DNA of 10,765 bases from Parcubacteria group bacterium (lineage in GTDB: Bacteria; Patescibacteriota; Minisyncoccia; Phycocordibacterales; UBA12088). Below, one piece after another: positions 1-7,078 of the stretch. The translations under genes and the position numbers were made by a program. Within the stretch, counting starts at the first letter, position 1; each line of letters opens with the position of its first letter. A model generated the notes under the pieces. It saw nothing but the letters and a program-made list of their open reading frames with translations, ran no database searches and had not been told where the DNA came from. The stretch spans positions 1 through 10,765 of the forward strand of contig JAKFXP010000012.1 in the NCBI GenBank assembly GCA_021731325.1. The letters run 5' to 3'.

Positions 1-1
1 C

Positions 2-100
2 ACTCCTGCGGAGTTGGCGCATGTAGTTCGCCGGTTAAATGATCGACCACGCAAGCGTCTCAAATTCAAAAGTCCACGACAGATATTTCAGAAAGGTTAA
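2..100 (+). CDS. IS30-family transposase, C-terminal end (partial)
   Basis: An open frame enters from the left edge and ends at TAA (98-100), giving the last 32 residues of a protein. The stretch VVRRLNDRPRKRLKFKSP followed by RQIF matches the well-known end of IS30-family DDE transposases, where an 'LN-RPRK-LG-KTP-E-F' block follows the catalytic glutamate. These enzymes cut and join the ends of their own insertion sequence. The catalytic residues lie outside the window, so it cannot be seen whether the element is intact. The next ~30 bases look like the element's right end, so the insertion sequence stops just before the export operon. The family assignment rests on this short conserved block, which is quite specific; the exact IS cannot be named. 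Confidence 0.85.
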   Translation, partial: TPAELAHVVRRLNDRPRKRLKFKSPRQIFQKG

Positions 101-102
101 GT

Positions 103-129
103 GTTGCAGTTAGAGTGCTAATTCAGGCC
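103..129 (+). repeat. Probable right terminal inverted repeat of the IS30-like element
   Basis: Directly after the transposase stop the sequence reads TTGCAGTTAGAGTG then CTAATTCAGGC. IS30-family right ends commonly have a TTGCA...TT block and then an AATTCA/AATCCA-like block near the tip, a few bases after the transposase stop. The left end is outside the window, so the inverted match and any target-site duplication cannot be checked. The outer border (about 128-130) is approximate. Confidence 0.45.
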
Positions 130-136
130 GGCGTGT

Positions 137-164
137 TTGACTTTTTTAAAATATGATGTAAAGT
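137..164 (+). promoter_or_regulatory. Candidate promoter of the RND export operon
   Basis: TTGACT (137-142, five of six matches to the -35 consensus) is followed after 16 bp by TAAAGT (159-164, four of six matches to the -10 consensus). An alternative -10, TATGAT, lies at 152-157 without a well-placed -35. This is the only AT-rich stretch between the IS end and the first export gene, and the -35 box sits 8-10 bp outside the IS terminus. The placement is a guess from pattern and position. Confidence 0.35.
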
Positions 165-209
165 AAGGTTTATTATCAGTCTTGATGGGTTCTATTGTAC
201 ACATATTCT

Positions 210-1871
210 ATGTTTTCTCGATTCTTTTCTTTTATCCGTTCTCTTCCCGGCACCCTACTCCATCTGATGCGTACGGCACCACGCAAGACTGCACTTATGC
301 TGGGTGTGCTTGCAATAGCCAGCTGGTATGGGGGGCTTTTTGGTACACGCACGGTAGATGCCCCTGTTGAGGAGACGATACAAACTCCTATGGTGCAGGT
401 CGCATCACTCGGTGCACTGCAGGCTGAAGGCACCCCCATCGTGATACTCGGTGAAGTACGATCCGTTTCGCAAGCTGAGTTACGCGCACAGAAATCAGGC
501 GAAGTCACCAACGTACTTGTGCGTGCGGGACAGGTGGTACCTGCGGGTATGGTGCTTGCCGAGCTTGAAAACGCAGGAGAACGTGCAGCGGTACTCCAGG
601 CACAAGGAGCGCTTGCAGCCGCACAAGCTGGTCTTGCACGGATACGTAATGGAGCACGTGCAGAAGACCGCGCGAGTGCGAGCGCAGGTACCGCCAATGC
701 GGCAATGTCGCTTGCACAAGCAAAAGAAAGTGCTCGAAACGCCTACTCTTCCGCATATTCACTCAGTCAAGACGCACTTCTTGCCAAAGCAGATACGTTC
801 TTTGATGACCCGTATACGGTACGTCCCAAGTTTCGCGTCAACGCCGCAAGTTATGATGAACGACTCTCTATAGAAGCGGAGCGCGCAAAGCTCACGTCTC
901 TCCTTGATACCTGGAAAACCGAACTTGCCACCACCCCGAGTGATGCACAACTCGATGCCGTTCTCGCAACCACTCAACAGCGCCTTGATACCCTCAAGCG
1001 ATTCTTGGATCGAATTGCATACTTTGTATCAAAACAAGACATCACCGAAGATCGCACAAGTGCTGCTATTGCAGCACAAAACGCACTTATTCTTGCCGCA
1101 CGGCAAAGCGTTGACGGTGCTCGTGCAAGTGTATCCGGTGCTCGATCCGGTCTTGCCGCTTCGCTGAGTGCCGATACCGTTGCGTCACTTTCGGAAAACA
1201 AAATCGTTGCCGGTGAACGCACCGAAGATGTGCAGGTCGGAGAAGCGGGGGTTATACAGGCACGCGGTATCCTCGCGGGCGCTGTTGCCGTGTTGGAGCA
1301 CACCCTCATACGAACCCCTATTGCGGGAACCGTCACCTCGTTTTCGGTTGCGCGTGGTGACTTTGTATCACCTAACCAAGCCGTTGCGGTGGTTGCCAAT
1401 GAAGGGGCGCGTGAGCTTGTTGCCTTTGTATCAGAGGACGTACGCAATACCATACAACCGGGCATGAAGGTATTGGTGGATGGTACCTACGAAGGAGTAA
1501 TTACATCCGCAGACCCCGGACTTGATCCGGTGACCAAACGTTCCCGCGTGACGATTGGCATACCCAAAGAAAGCACTCTTACCAACGGTTCATTGGTCGA
1601 AGTTGCGGTACAACACCAAACCAGCGGTGATGCACAAAAAAAGCCGACTCAAAAAGGGTGGTACATTCCTATCACGGCTATCAAAGTGCTCCCTACCGGA
1701 TTAGTCGTCTTTACCGTTACGGATCAAAACACCCTCAAAGCGGAGCATATTTCTGAGGGCACCATCATTGGTGACCGCATGCTCATCCAAGACCCACTCG
1801 CCTCCGAAGTACGTATTGTGACCGATGTGCGCGGTCGAATCGAAGGTGAGGAAGTAACGATTGCAGAGTAA
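210..1871 (+). CDS. RND efflux membrane fusion (adaptor) protein, HlyD/AcrA type
   Basis: Periplasmic-adaptor-type protein that partners an RND permease; 553 residues from the ATG at 210. An in-frame TTG at 195 would add five residues; neither start has a Shine-Dalgarno sequence, and ATG is preferred. Order of parts: a basic, hydrophobic N-terminus with one membrane segment (about residues 27-44); the first lipoyl half-motif (96-120, SGEVTNVLVRAGQ); about 240 Ala/Gln/Glu-rich helical residues (121-360) that would form the hairpin; the second lipoyl half (367-395, IRTPIAGTV...GDFVSP); a beta-barrel domain (~400-475); and a membrane-proximal domain to the end. It is much longer than E. coli AcrA (397 residues) because the helical part has an inserted segment. 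There is no lipobox, so it is probably anchored by the N-terminal helix. The permease gene starts 19 nt downstream, so the two are co-transcribed. Substrate unknown. Confidence 0.88.
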   Translation: MFSRFFSFIRSLPGTLLHLMRTAPRKTALMLGVLAIASWYGGLFGTRTVDAPVEETIQTPMVQVASLGALQAEGTPIVILGEVRSVSQAELRAQKSGEVTNVLVRAGQVVPAGMVLAELENAGERAAVLQAQGALAAAQAGLARIRNGARAEDRASASAGTANAAMSLAQAKESARNAYSSAYSLSQDALLAKADTFFDDPYTVRPKFRVNAASYDERLSIEAERAKLTSLLDTWKTELATTPSDAQLDAVLATTQQRLDTLKRFLDRIAYFVSKQDITEDRTSAAIAAQNALILAARQSVDGARASVSGARSGLAASLSADTVASLSENKIVAGERTEDVQVGEAGVIQARGILAGAVAVLEHTLIRTPIAGTVTSFSVARGDFVSPNQAVAVVANEGARELVAFVSEDVRNTIQPGMKVLVDGTYEGVITSADPGLDPVTKRSRVTIGIPKESTLTNGSLVEVAVQHQTSGDAQKKPTQKGWYIPITAIKVLPTGLVVFTVTDQNTLKAEHISEGTIIGDRMLIQDPLASEVRIVTDVRGRIEGEEVTIAE

Positions 1872-1890
1872 GACTCATCTCCCCATTCCT

Positions 1891-4800
1891 ATGAACACTA
1901 TCTGGATTGCATTACTTGAGAAACGTGCGCTCTCATACCTCATTATGGCGGCACTCGTTTCGTACGGCTTATTCTCGGTCGTAACGATGCGTCGAGAGTC
2001 GGCACCGGAGGTGCAGATTCCTATTGCCATCATCACCACCGTGCTCCCCGGCGCGTCGCCCGAGGATGTAGAGGAATTGCTCACGAACGAGATTGAGGAT
2101 GCGGTGGGTAATCTTGAGAATGTAAAAAAAATTACCTCAACCTCTCGTGAAGGGGTATCGTCCGTAGTGGTAGAGTTCAATGCCGATGCCGACATCGACC
2201 GCTCAGTGCAAAAGACGCGCGATGAGGTGGCAAAGGTGCGCGGTGAGCTACCGGATGATGCCACAGAACCATCGGTCACCGACGTAAACTTTGCAGATCA
2301 ACCCATTGTGATTGCGGCCATTTCGACCGATTTGCCCACCACGGCATTTAAGACATTTGCTGACGCGGTGAAAGCCGAAATCGAAGATATCCAGGGGGTA
2401 TCCCGCGTTGAGGTCTCGGGGGTACGAGCGCGTGAGGTAATCGTCATCGTAAAAAAAGAAGCGTTACTCACTTACGGTATTACCCTCGGTGAGGTTACGG
2501 GCGCCATCCAGACTGCCAATACCGAGTTGCCGGTGGGCACCATCAATCAAAATGATATTGAATATACCCTTGCCCTTAAGACGGCGATTGACGACCCGGC
2601 AGAGATTGCCCGTATTCCCCTTACTACCCGCACCGGAGTAACCTTGCGCCTTTCGGATATTGCAACCGTCTCGGATGGCGTGGCGGATGCGACTACCCTT
2701 TCGCGCATTTCAGTGCATGGTGCTCCCTCACTCCAATCTGCAACGCTTACCATATATAAACAAAAAGGTACCGATGTCACCGAAGTAACCGGGCGCGTAC
2801 GCGACCTCATTAACGCCCGCAACAAACCTGACGAAGGAGTGACTGCGTATGTGTCGTTTGATAATGGTGATCAGATCAAAAAAGATTTGAACCAGCTCAC
2901 GCGCGTCGGTCTGGAGGCTGTTGCTTTGGTGATGATTGTCTTGTTTGCAACCTTGGGATGGCGAGAAGCACTCGTGTCGGGCCTTTCGATACCCCTTTCG
3001 ATACTTGTGTCGTTCATTGCCCTCAAAGAATCAGGTAATACCATTAACTTTATTTCACTCTTCTCACTCATTCTGTCAATTGGTATTCTTGTTGACTCGG
3101 CGATTGTGATCGTGGAGGCAATTCATGTAAACCTCGGCAAAGGGATGGATCCGGTAGCAGCCGCCCGCAAAGCACTCCTTGAATACAGCAAACCACTGAC
3201 TGCCGGAACCCTTACCACGGTTGCCGTATTCTTCCCCCTCTTTACTATCTCGGGGGTAACCGGTGAGTTCATTAAAAGTATTCCTTTCACGGTTATCTTT
3301 GTACTACTTGCGTCCATCTTCGTAGCGCTCGGTATGACCCCGCTCTTGGCAGCACTCTCCCTCAAACACCGAAGTGTTTCAGCATTTGAACGCACCCAAG
3401 AAGTCTACGCAGAAAAACTCCGCATATGGTACAAACAACGTATTGGAGCCTTCCTTGATAACAAGCAGAGCAAGAAACGCTTTGTCATTGGTATACTCAT
3501 TGCATTTGTAGTTGCACTCGCGCTCCCCGTTGTCGGGCTCGTCAAAGCAACCTTTTTTCCGCAAGGTAACGTCGACTACTTGTATGTCGAAATAGAAGAC
3601 CTGCAAGGCACTCCCCTTGCGCAGACCGACCTCCATGCACGTGCGGTTGAAGAGGTGCTGTATCAACTCCCGGAAGTGGAATCATTCACCACGATGGTTG
3701 GGTCTGGATCATCGTTTAACGAAAATGCGTCGCGCGGATCTCGCTATGCCTCAATCAACGTCAATCTGCGTCTCGATCGTACCAAACGCTCCAGTGAGGT
3801 GCGTAACGAGTTGAGTCAACAGTTTGCCTCGTACCGCGGTGCTACCATACGCGTCTATGAACTTTCGGACGGCCCGCCGTCGGGTGCGCCCATCAAGATA
3901 ACCTTTGAGGGGGATGATTTGACCGCGCTTAAAAAAGCGGCGCTCGACGCACGTACGCTACTCCGCACTACCCCCGGTGCCACTGAAGTCATTACGAGCG
4001 CCGAATCAGATGCGTCTGAATTCTCACTCTCCATTGATCGTATGAAAGCGGCTGAACTAGGGTTATCTCCCCTCCAGATTGCTCAAACCCTGCGCACCGC
4101 AGTCTTTGGAGTCGAGGCAACCACCCTAAAGGTTGGCGGTGAAGAAATTGCCGTGACCGTCAAACTTGCCCTTAATCCAAACTTTGCAACCCCTCGCGAT
4201 ACTACCCGTACGACCATCGAAAGTATCCGCTCCATCCCGATCCCCACACAAAAAGGCACTGTGCTTTTGGGGAGCGTGCTCACGGTATCTCTGGGGAGTG
4301 CAAATGAGGTCGTGCGTCACGAGGACGACATCCGCATTATGACCGTCACCAGCGAAGTCGCTGCTGATACTATTCCCGCCGATGTTACCACTCTTTTTGA
4401 AGCTGCGGCGCAAAAAGACCTCATTCTTCCTGAGGGGGTGCGCATGAAGATCGGGGGAGAAACCGAAGATGTCGATCAGTCATTCCGCGATATGTTCCGC
4501 GCACTTATCTTTGGTGTCGCACTCATTCTTATTGTACTCGTGGTTGAGTTTAACCAGTTCCGTACCTCGTTCCTCGTGCTTCTCGTGGTACCACTCTCAC
4601 TTATTGGGGTACTGTTTGGGTTGCTTATCACCCGCCAGCCGGTGTCGTTCCCTACTATGCTTGGCTTTATTGCACTTGCGGGAGTGGTGGTGAACCACGC
4701 CATTATTCTGGTTGACGTATTTAACCACTTGCGTCGAGAACATCCCGAGATGCCGCTGCGTGAGGTCGTCATCGAAGGGGGTGCGATTCGTCTCCGTCCC

Positions 4801-4962
4801 ATTATTCTTACGAAGGTTACTTCTATTATTGGTCTGGTTCCCCTTCTCTTCGCCTCAGACTTGTGGCAGCCGATTGCGGTCGCCATGATTTTTGGATTGT
4901 CGTTTACCGGAGTATTGACGCTCATTCTCCTCCCTGCACTGTATCTCAAATACGTGAAGTAG
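1891..4962 (+). CDS. RND-family efflux permease (AcrB/MMPL superfamily, HAE-type)
   Basis: Proton-driven inner-membrane exporter, 1023 residues from ATG 1891. The frame is open upstream to a TTG at 1861, but that would overlap the adaptor gene; ATG is chosen although no Shine-Dalgarno is seen. The layout is the full RND duplication: TM1 (about 10-30), a large extracytoplasmic porter loop, a block of helices TM2-TM6 (~345-490), TM7 (~530-550), a second porter loop, and TM8-TM12 (~865-1020). Family signs are PGASPEDVEELLTNEIE near the N-terminus, the TM4 motif GILVDSAIVIVE (D402, S403), the TM10 motif GVVVNHAIILVD (N935, H936) and IRLRPIILT. Compared with AcrB, Asp407 is kept as D402, Asp408 is Ser, and Lys940 is Asn. 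No TolC-like gene is visible, which fits a single-membrane cell. Substrates cannot be told from sequence. The last 17 bp overlap the convergent gene's end. Confidence 0.93.
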   Translation: MNTIWIALLEKRALSYLIMAALVSYGLFSVVTMRRESAPEVQIPIAIITTVLPGASPEDVEELLTNEIEDAVGNLENVKKITSTSREGVSSVVVEFNADADIDRSVQKTRDEVAKVRGELPDDATEPSVTDVNFADQPIVIAAISTDLPTTAFKTFADAVKAEIEDIQGVSRVEVSGVRAREVIVIVKKEALLTYGITLGEVTGAIQTANTELPVGTINQNDIEYTLALKTAIDDPAEIARIPLTTRTGVTLRLSDIATVSDGVADATTLSRISVHGAPSLQSATLTIYKQKGTDVTEVTGRVRDLINARNKPDEGVTAYVSFDNGDQIKKDLNQLTRVGLEAVALVMIVLFATLGWREALVSGLSIPLSILVSFIALKESGNTINFISLFSLILSIGILVDSAIVIVEAIHVNLGKGMDPVAAARKALLEYSKPLTAGTLTTVAVFFPLFTISGVTGEFIKSIPFTVIFVLLASIFVALGMTPLLAALSLKHRSVSAFERTQEVYAEKLRIWYKQRIGAFLDNKQSKKRFVIGILIAFVVALALPVVGLVKATFFPQGNVDYLYVEIEDLQGTPLAQTDLHARAVEEVLYQLPEVESFTTMVGSGSSFNENASRGSRYASINVNLRLDRTKRSSEVRNELSQQFASYRGATIRVYELSDGPPSGAPIKITFEGDDLTALKKAALDARTLLRTTPGATEVITSAESDASEFSLSIDRMKAAELGLSPLQIAQTLRTAVFGVEATTLKVGGEEIAVTVKLALNPNFATPRDTTRTTIESIRSIPIPTQKGTVLLGSVLTVSLGSANEVVRHEDDIRIMTVTSEVAADTIPADVTTLFEAAAQKDLILPEGVRMKIGGETEDVDQSFRDMFRALIFGVALILIVLVVEFNQFRTSFLVLLVVPLSLIGVLFGLLITRQPVSFPTMLGFIALAGVVVNHAIILVDVFNHLRREHPEMPLREVVIEGGAIRLRPIILTKVTSIIGLVPLLFASDLWQPIAVAMIFGLSFTGVLTLILLPALYLKYVK

Positions 4963-5803
4963 TTGAGGCGACCGTCTCTTCGAACGCATCATTCGGTGTG
5001 GTGGTTGAGGCTCTGTCGAGTGCATCGCCAGTGGCCGTATGGCACATTCCCTTATTGGGCACGGTGAGAATGCGGGTGACCTGAAAAGGGTCGACTGCAT
5101 TCTCACCGGTCGTGGCAAGAATGGTCATAAAGAGTGGCGTCTCGTCAAAACTACGTGTCGTATAAATAGCACGCAATGCCGCAAAGGAGGGCGACTCGGA
5201 CGAAACAGATTTGGTAGAGCCGCTACAGGGGGTGAACGTCCACGCATCATCAGAAAATACCAATGTCCCGGAAAATACCACACCGGCATCTACTACTACT
5301 TCCTCGAGCAATGCGTCGACGAGTACAAAATACAACGTATCCTCGGTACCATACGGTAGCGTTATTACCCCCTGTGCCACCCGTAGCTCCGTACCGCTTG
5401 CGTATTGAGGAAGTGGTATCCCATTGGTGCCGAGAAATCCGAGCTCGCTGTTAATGGCGGTGGCGAGGTATGTTGCAGATATCGACTCATCATCACTCGT
5501 TGCCGTAAGAAGAAAAGCTGCCTCAGGTCGTCCGTCGTCATTAAGATCACCTTCTACTACTTGTTCTTGGGTGAGATGTAATACCTTCCCTTCTTTTTCG
5601 ACATCCACACGACCATCTAGCAGCGTAATTTCTTGATTTCCGAGGCGAACGGTCACATTCCGAGGCGAATCAGGTAAGGAATCGGAAGTTGATGGCAACG
5701 TATCAACCACTCGATCTTGGATCCCGCGCCCTATAAATACCAGGTAACTTATTGCTCCCAAGAGAAGACATATCGCCAGTATACCGAGGGTACGATACTT
5801 CAT
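4946..5803 (-). CDS. Membrane-anchored, probably surface-exposed protein of unknown function
   Basis: 285 residues. One N-terminal hydrophobic helix (about 6-24) is followed by a Ser/Thr/Pro/Asp linker, so the bulk should lie outside the membrane. C12 lies in the helix, but the residue before it is Ile, so this is not a good lipobox. Residues 84-94 (EGDLNDDGRPE) form an Asp-rich loop of the kind that binds calcium in FG-GAP/dockerin-like repeats. The following segment (95-165) resembles the 'DLNGDG-D-A-LL...YLA-A-N' domain of many uncharacterised secreted bacterial proteins. A second part has two cysteines, C193 (FTPCSG) and C254, spaced as in some small lipoprotein domains, so a disulfide is possible. 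The gene converges on the RND permease and overlaps its end by 17 bp. Its own promoter may be the TATGAT at 5847-5842 (-); a small hairpin (GAGAG-TGG-CTCTC, 5822-5834) would lie in the leader. Real coding seems likely from length and composition; the function is not recognised. Confidence 0.75.
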   Translation of the reverse strand: MKYRTLGILAICLLLGAISYLVFIGRGIQDRVVDTLPSTSDSLPDSPRNVTVRLGNQEITLLDGRVDVEKEGKVLHLTQEQVVEGDLNDDGRPEAAFLLTATSDDESISATYLATAINSELGFLGTNGIPLPQYASGTELRVAQGVITLPYGTEDTLYFVLVDALLEEVVVDAGVVFSGTLVFSDDAWTFTPCSGSTKSVSSESPSFAALRAIYTTRSFDETPLFMTILATTGENAVDPFQVTRILTVPNKGMCHTATGDALDRASTTTPNDAFEETVASTTSRI

Positions 5804-5847
5804 TACTACCAGCGTACCACAGAGAGTGGCTCTCGGGTACTATCATA

Positions 5848-5856
5848 TGCTATAGT
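5848..5856 (+). promoter_or_regulatory. Candidate extended -10 promoter for the two proline tRNAs
   Basis: TGCTATAGT is an extended -10 element (TG-N-TATAGT) 23 bp before the first tRNA. Transcription would begin near 5863, giving a 5' leader of about 16 nt. No good -35 box is found 17 bp upstream. The same TG-N-TATA-T pattern occurs at 10301-10309 (+) and 10213-10205 (-), which supports it as the local promoter style. Confidence 0.45.
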
Positions 5857-5870
5857 GCTTTTTATCTGTT

Positions 5871-5956
5871 TCGCCAGTCGGGGTGTCGTATAGTGGTAAT
5901 ATACGCCCATGGGGTGGGTGAGACCCGAGTTCGATTCTCGGCACCCCGACTGGCGA
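5871..5956 (+). repeat. Perfect 15-bp inverted repeat enclosing the first tRNA
   Basis: TCGCCAGTCGGGGTG (5871-5885) is exactly complementary to CACCCCGACTGGCGA (5942-5956). The inner 7 bp are the normal acceptor stem of tRNA-Pro(GGG). The outer 8 bp (TCGCCAGT/ACTGGCGA) continue it without a mismatch, using the discriminator A5949 as a pairing base. The second tRNA has no such extension. Confidence 0.9.
5879..5949 (+). tRNA. tRNA-Pro, anticodon GGG (CCA not encoded)
   Basis: A cloverleaf can be drawn by hand. Acceptor stem CGGGGTG (5879-5885)/CACCCCG (5942-5948) carries the C1-G72 pair typical of bacterial tRNA-Pro. The D-arm is GTAT-loop AGTGGTA-ATAT (5888-5902). The anticodon stem CGCCC/GGGTG (5904-5908/5916-5920) encloses a loop with T33 (5910), anticodon GGG (5911-5913) and G37. 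A 4-nt variable region follows, then T-arm CCGAG-TTCGATT-CTCGG (5925-5941). The discriminator is A5949 and the next bases are CTG, so CCA must be added after processing. The tRNA reads CCC/CCU codons. The body is nearly the same as the next tRNA, which suggests duplication. Confidence 0.9.
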
Positions 5957-5972
5957 CGCAAGGTTGCACTAT

Positions 5973-6046
5973 CGGGATGTAGTACAGTGGTAGTATACGC
6001 GCTTCGGGAGTGTGAGACCCGAGTTCGATTCTCGGCTTCCCGACCA
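5973..6046 (+). tRNA. tRNA-Pro, anticodon CGG (CCA encoded)
   Basis: Acceptor stem CGGGATG (5973-5979)/CTTCCCG (6036-6042) has C1-G72 but one T-T mismatch (5978/6037). The D-arm is GTAC-loop AGTGGTA-GTAT (5982-5996). The anticodon stem CGCGC/GTGTG has two G-T pairs (5998-6002/6010-6014). The loop is TTCGGGA with T33 (6004), anticodon CGG (6005-6007) and G37. T-arm CCGAG-TTCGATT-CTCGG (6019-6035) is identical to that of the first tRNA. The discriminator is A6043 and CCA (6044-6046) is encoded. It reads CCG codons. It lies 23 nt after the first tRNA and is probably on the same transcript, ended by the terminator just downstream. Confidence 0.92.
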
Positions 6047-6052
6047 GATCAT

Positions 6053-6077
6053 AAAAAAAACCTTTGAGGTCTTTTTT
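6053..6077. terminator. Bidirectional intrinsic terminator between the tRNAs and the sugar-phosphate operon
   Basis: A run of A (6053-6060), ACCT, loop TTG, AGGT and a run of T (6072-6077) form a short hairpin: 4 bp of ACCT/AGGT (6060-6063/6067-6070), one A-C mismatch, then six A-T pairs. Read on either strand it ends in a U tract. It lies 6 nt after the second tRNA and 2 nt after the transketolase C-half stop, so it can end both converging transcripts. The core stem is weak. Confidence 0.65.
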
Positions 6078-6079
6078 AT

Positions 6080-7078
6080 TTATTGCCCTTTGCGTGCAAG
6101 TGCTCGGCGTACCGCATCTATGATTGCGCCGGTGTCGAGACGGTACTCGTGGAGCAACTCTTCAGCGGTACCGGACTGACCAAAGCGGTCATGTACGGCG
6201 ACCATTTCCATAGGGGTGGGGGTGTTTTGTGCAAGAATTTCCGCTATCGTACCTCCCACACCACCCAATATCTGATGCTCTTCGACCGATACTACCGCTC
6301 CTGCATCACGCGCCGCTTCTTTTACTTTTTCGATATCCATCGGCTTGACCGAATGGAGATTGAGCACACTGGTGCCGATACCTTCCTGTTCGAGTATCCG
6401 CGCCGCCTGCAATGCATCATAGAGGATGGGACCTGCACCCATTAGGGCGACTTTTGGTTCGTGGCTACGCCAGAGGTACTCTGCGCGACCAATTGCAAAG
6501 GGGGTCTCAGCGGTCGTAAAGAGCGGAGTCTTGTGACGCGTTAGACGTATGTACGTCGGTGCGTTATTACTAAGAGACGCATGGATTGCTTTTTCTGTTT
6601 CGAGTGCATCAACGGGTACGATAATCTGCATGTTGGGTACTACGCGCATAAGGGTGATGTCTTCGAGTGCCTGATGCGTTGCACCGTCTTCGCCTACTGA
6701 TACCCCCGTATGGAGGCCAATTATTTTGACCGGTAGGTTTGCAAGTGCAATGGTCGTACGAATCTGCTCCCAATTGCGTCCCGGACTAAAGGCGGCAAAC
6801 GTTGCCATGTAGGGTATTTTTCCATATTCAGCCAAACCAGAAGCCACTGCTGCCATGTTTTGCTCTGCCACCCCAAGCTCAATGTAGCGCGTTGGAAATT
6901 TTGCCTTGAATGCATCAAGGCGTGCGGACTCGGTGACATCAGCGCACAACACTACGATGCGTTCATCTCGTTCTGCAAGTGCAACGATAGCTCGTCCAAA
7001 TCCTTCGCGCGTTGCTTCGTGCGGTACGGTATCTTGGTCGAGCGTATCGGGATGAAGTTGTAGATGGGGTAGTATCAT
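6080..7078 (-). CDS. Transketolase, C-terminal half (pyrimidine-binding and C-terminal domains)
   Basis: Second chain of a split transketolase, the thiamine-diphosphate enzyme moving two-carbon units between ketose and aldose phosphates in the non-oxidative pentose phosphate pathway. 332 residues. The frame extends 20 residues upstream, but the ATG at 7078 forms an ATGA overlap with the stop of the N-half gene, so it is taken as the start. Pyrimidine domain about 15-180: the catalytic Glu is E72 in YIELGVAEQNM, then ATFAAFSPGRNWEQIR (93-107) and GEDGATHQ (129-136) with substrate/cofactor-side H135. C-terminal transketolase domain about 200-325, with SVKPMD and VSVEEHQILGGVGG. The sequence alone does not exclude the related deoxyxylulose-phosphate synthase family, but split genes with ribose-phosphate neighbours favour transketolase. 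Last gene of the operon, ending at a hairpin terminator. Confidence 0.93.
   Translation of the reverse strand: MILPHLQLHPDTLDQDTVPHEATREGFGRAIVALAERDERIVVLCADVTESARLDAFKAKFPTRYIELGVAEQNMAAVASGLAEYGKIPYMATFAAFSPGRNWEQIRTTIALANLPVKIIGLHTGVSVGEDGATHQALEDITLMRVVPNMQIIVPVDALETEKAIHASLSNNAPTYIRLTRHKTPLFTTAETPFAIGRAEYLWRSHEPKVALMGAGPILYDALQAARILEQEGIGTSVLNLHSVKPMDIEKVKEAARDAGAVVSVEEHQILGGVGGTIAEILAQNTPTPMEMVAVHDRFGQSGTAEELLHEYRLDTGAIIDAVRRALARKGQ

Noticed and set aside
974..1465. Long - strand open frames inside the adaptor and permease genes (for example 974-1465, 1875-2279, 4476-4949).
   Set aside because: They are Ser/Arg/Thr-rich mirror frames of clear family genes, lacking motifs or sensible neighbours; shadow frames.
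1861..1890. Earlier TTG start for the permease, overlapping the adaptor stop.
   Set aside because: The extra ten residues are polar and do not resemble RND N-termini; the homologous start is the ATG at 1891 directly before the first helix.
5880..6046. The two repeated tRNA-like units as a short repeat array or CRISPR fragment.
   Set aside because: Both units fold as complete cloverleaves with T-arms, C1-G72 and proline anticodons; only two copies and no spacers.
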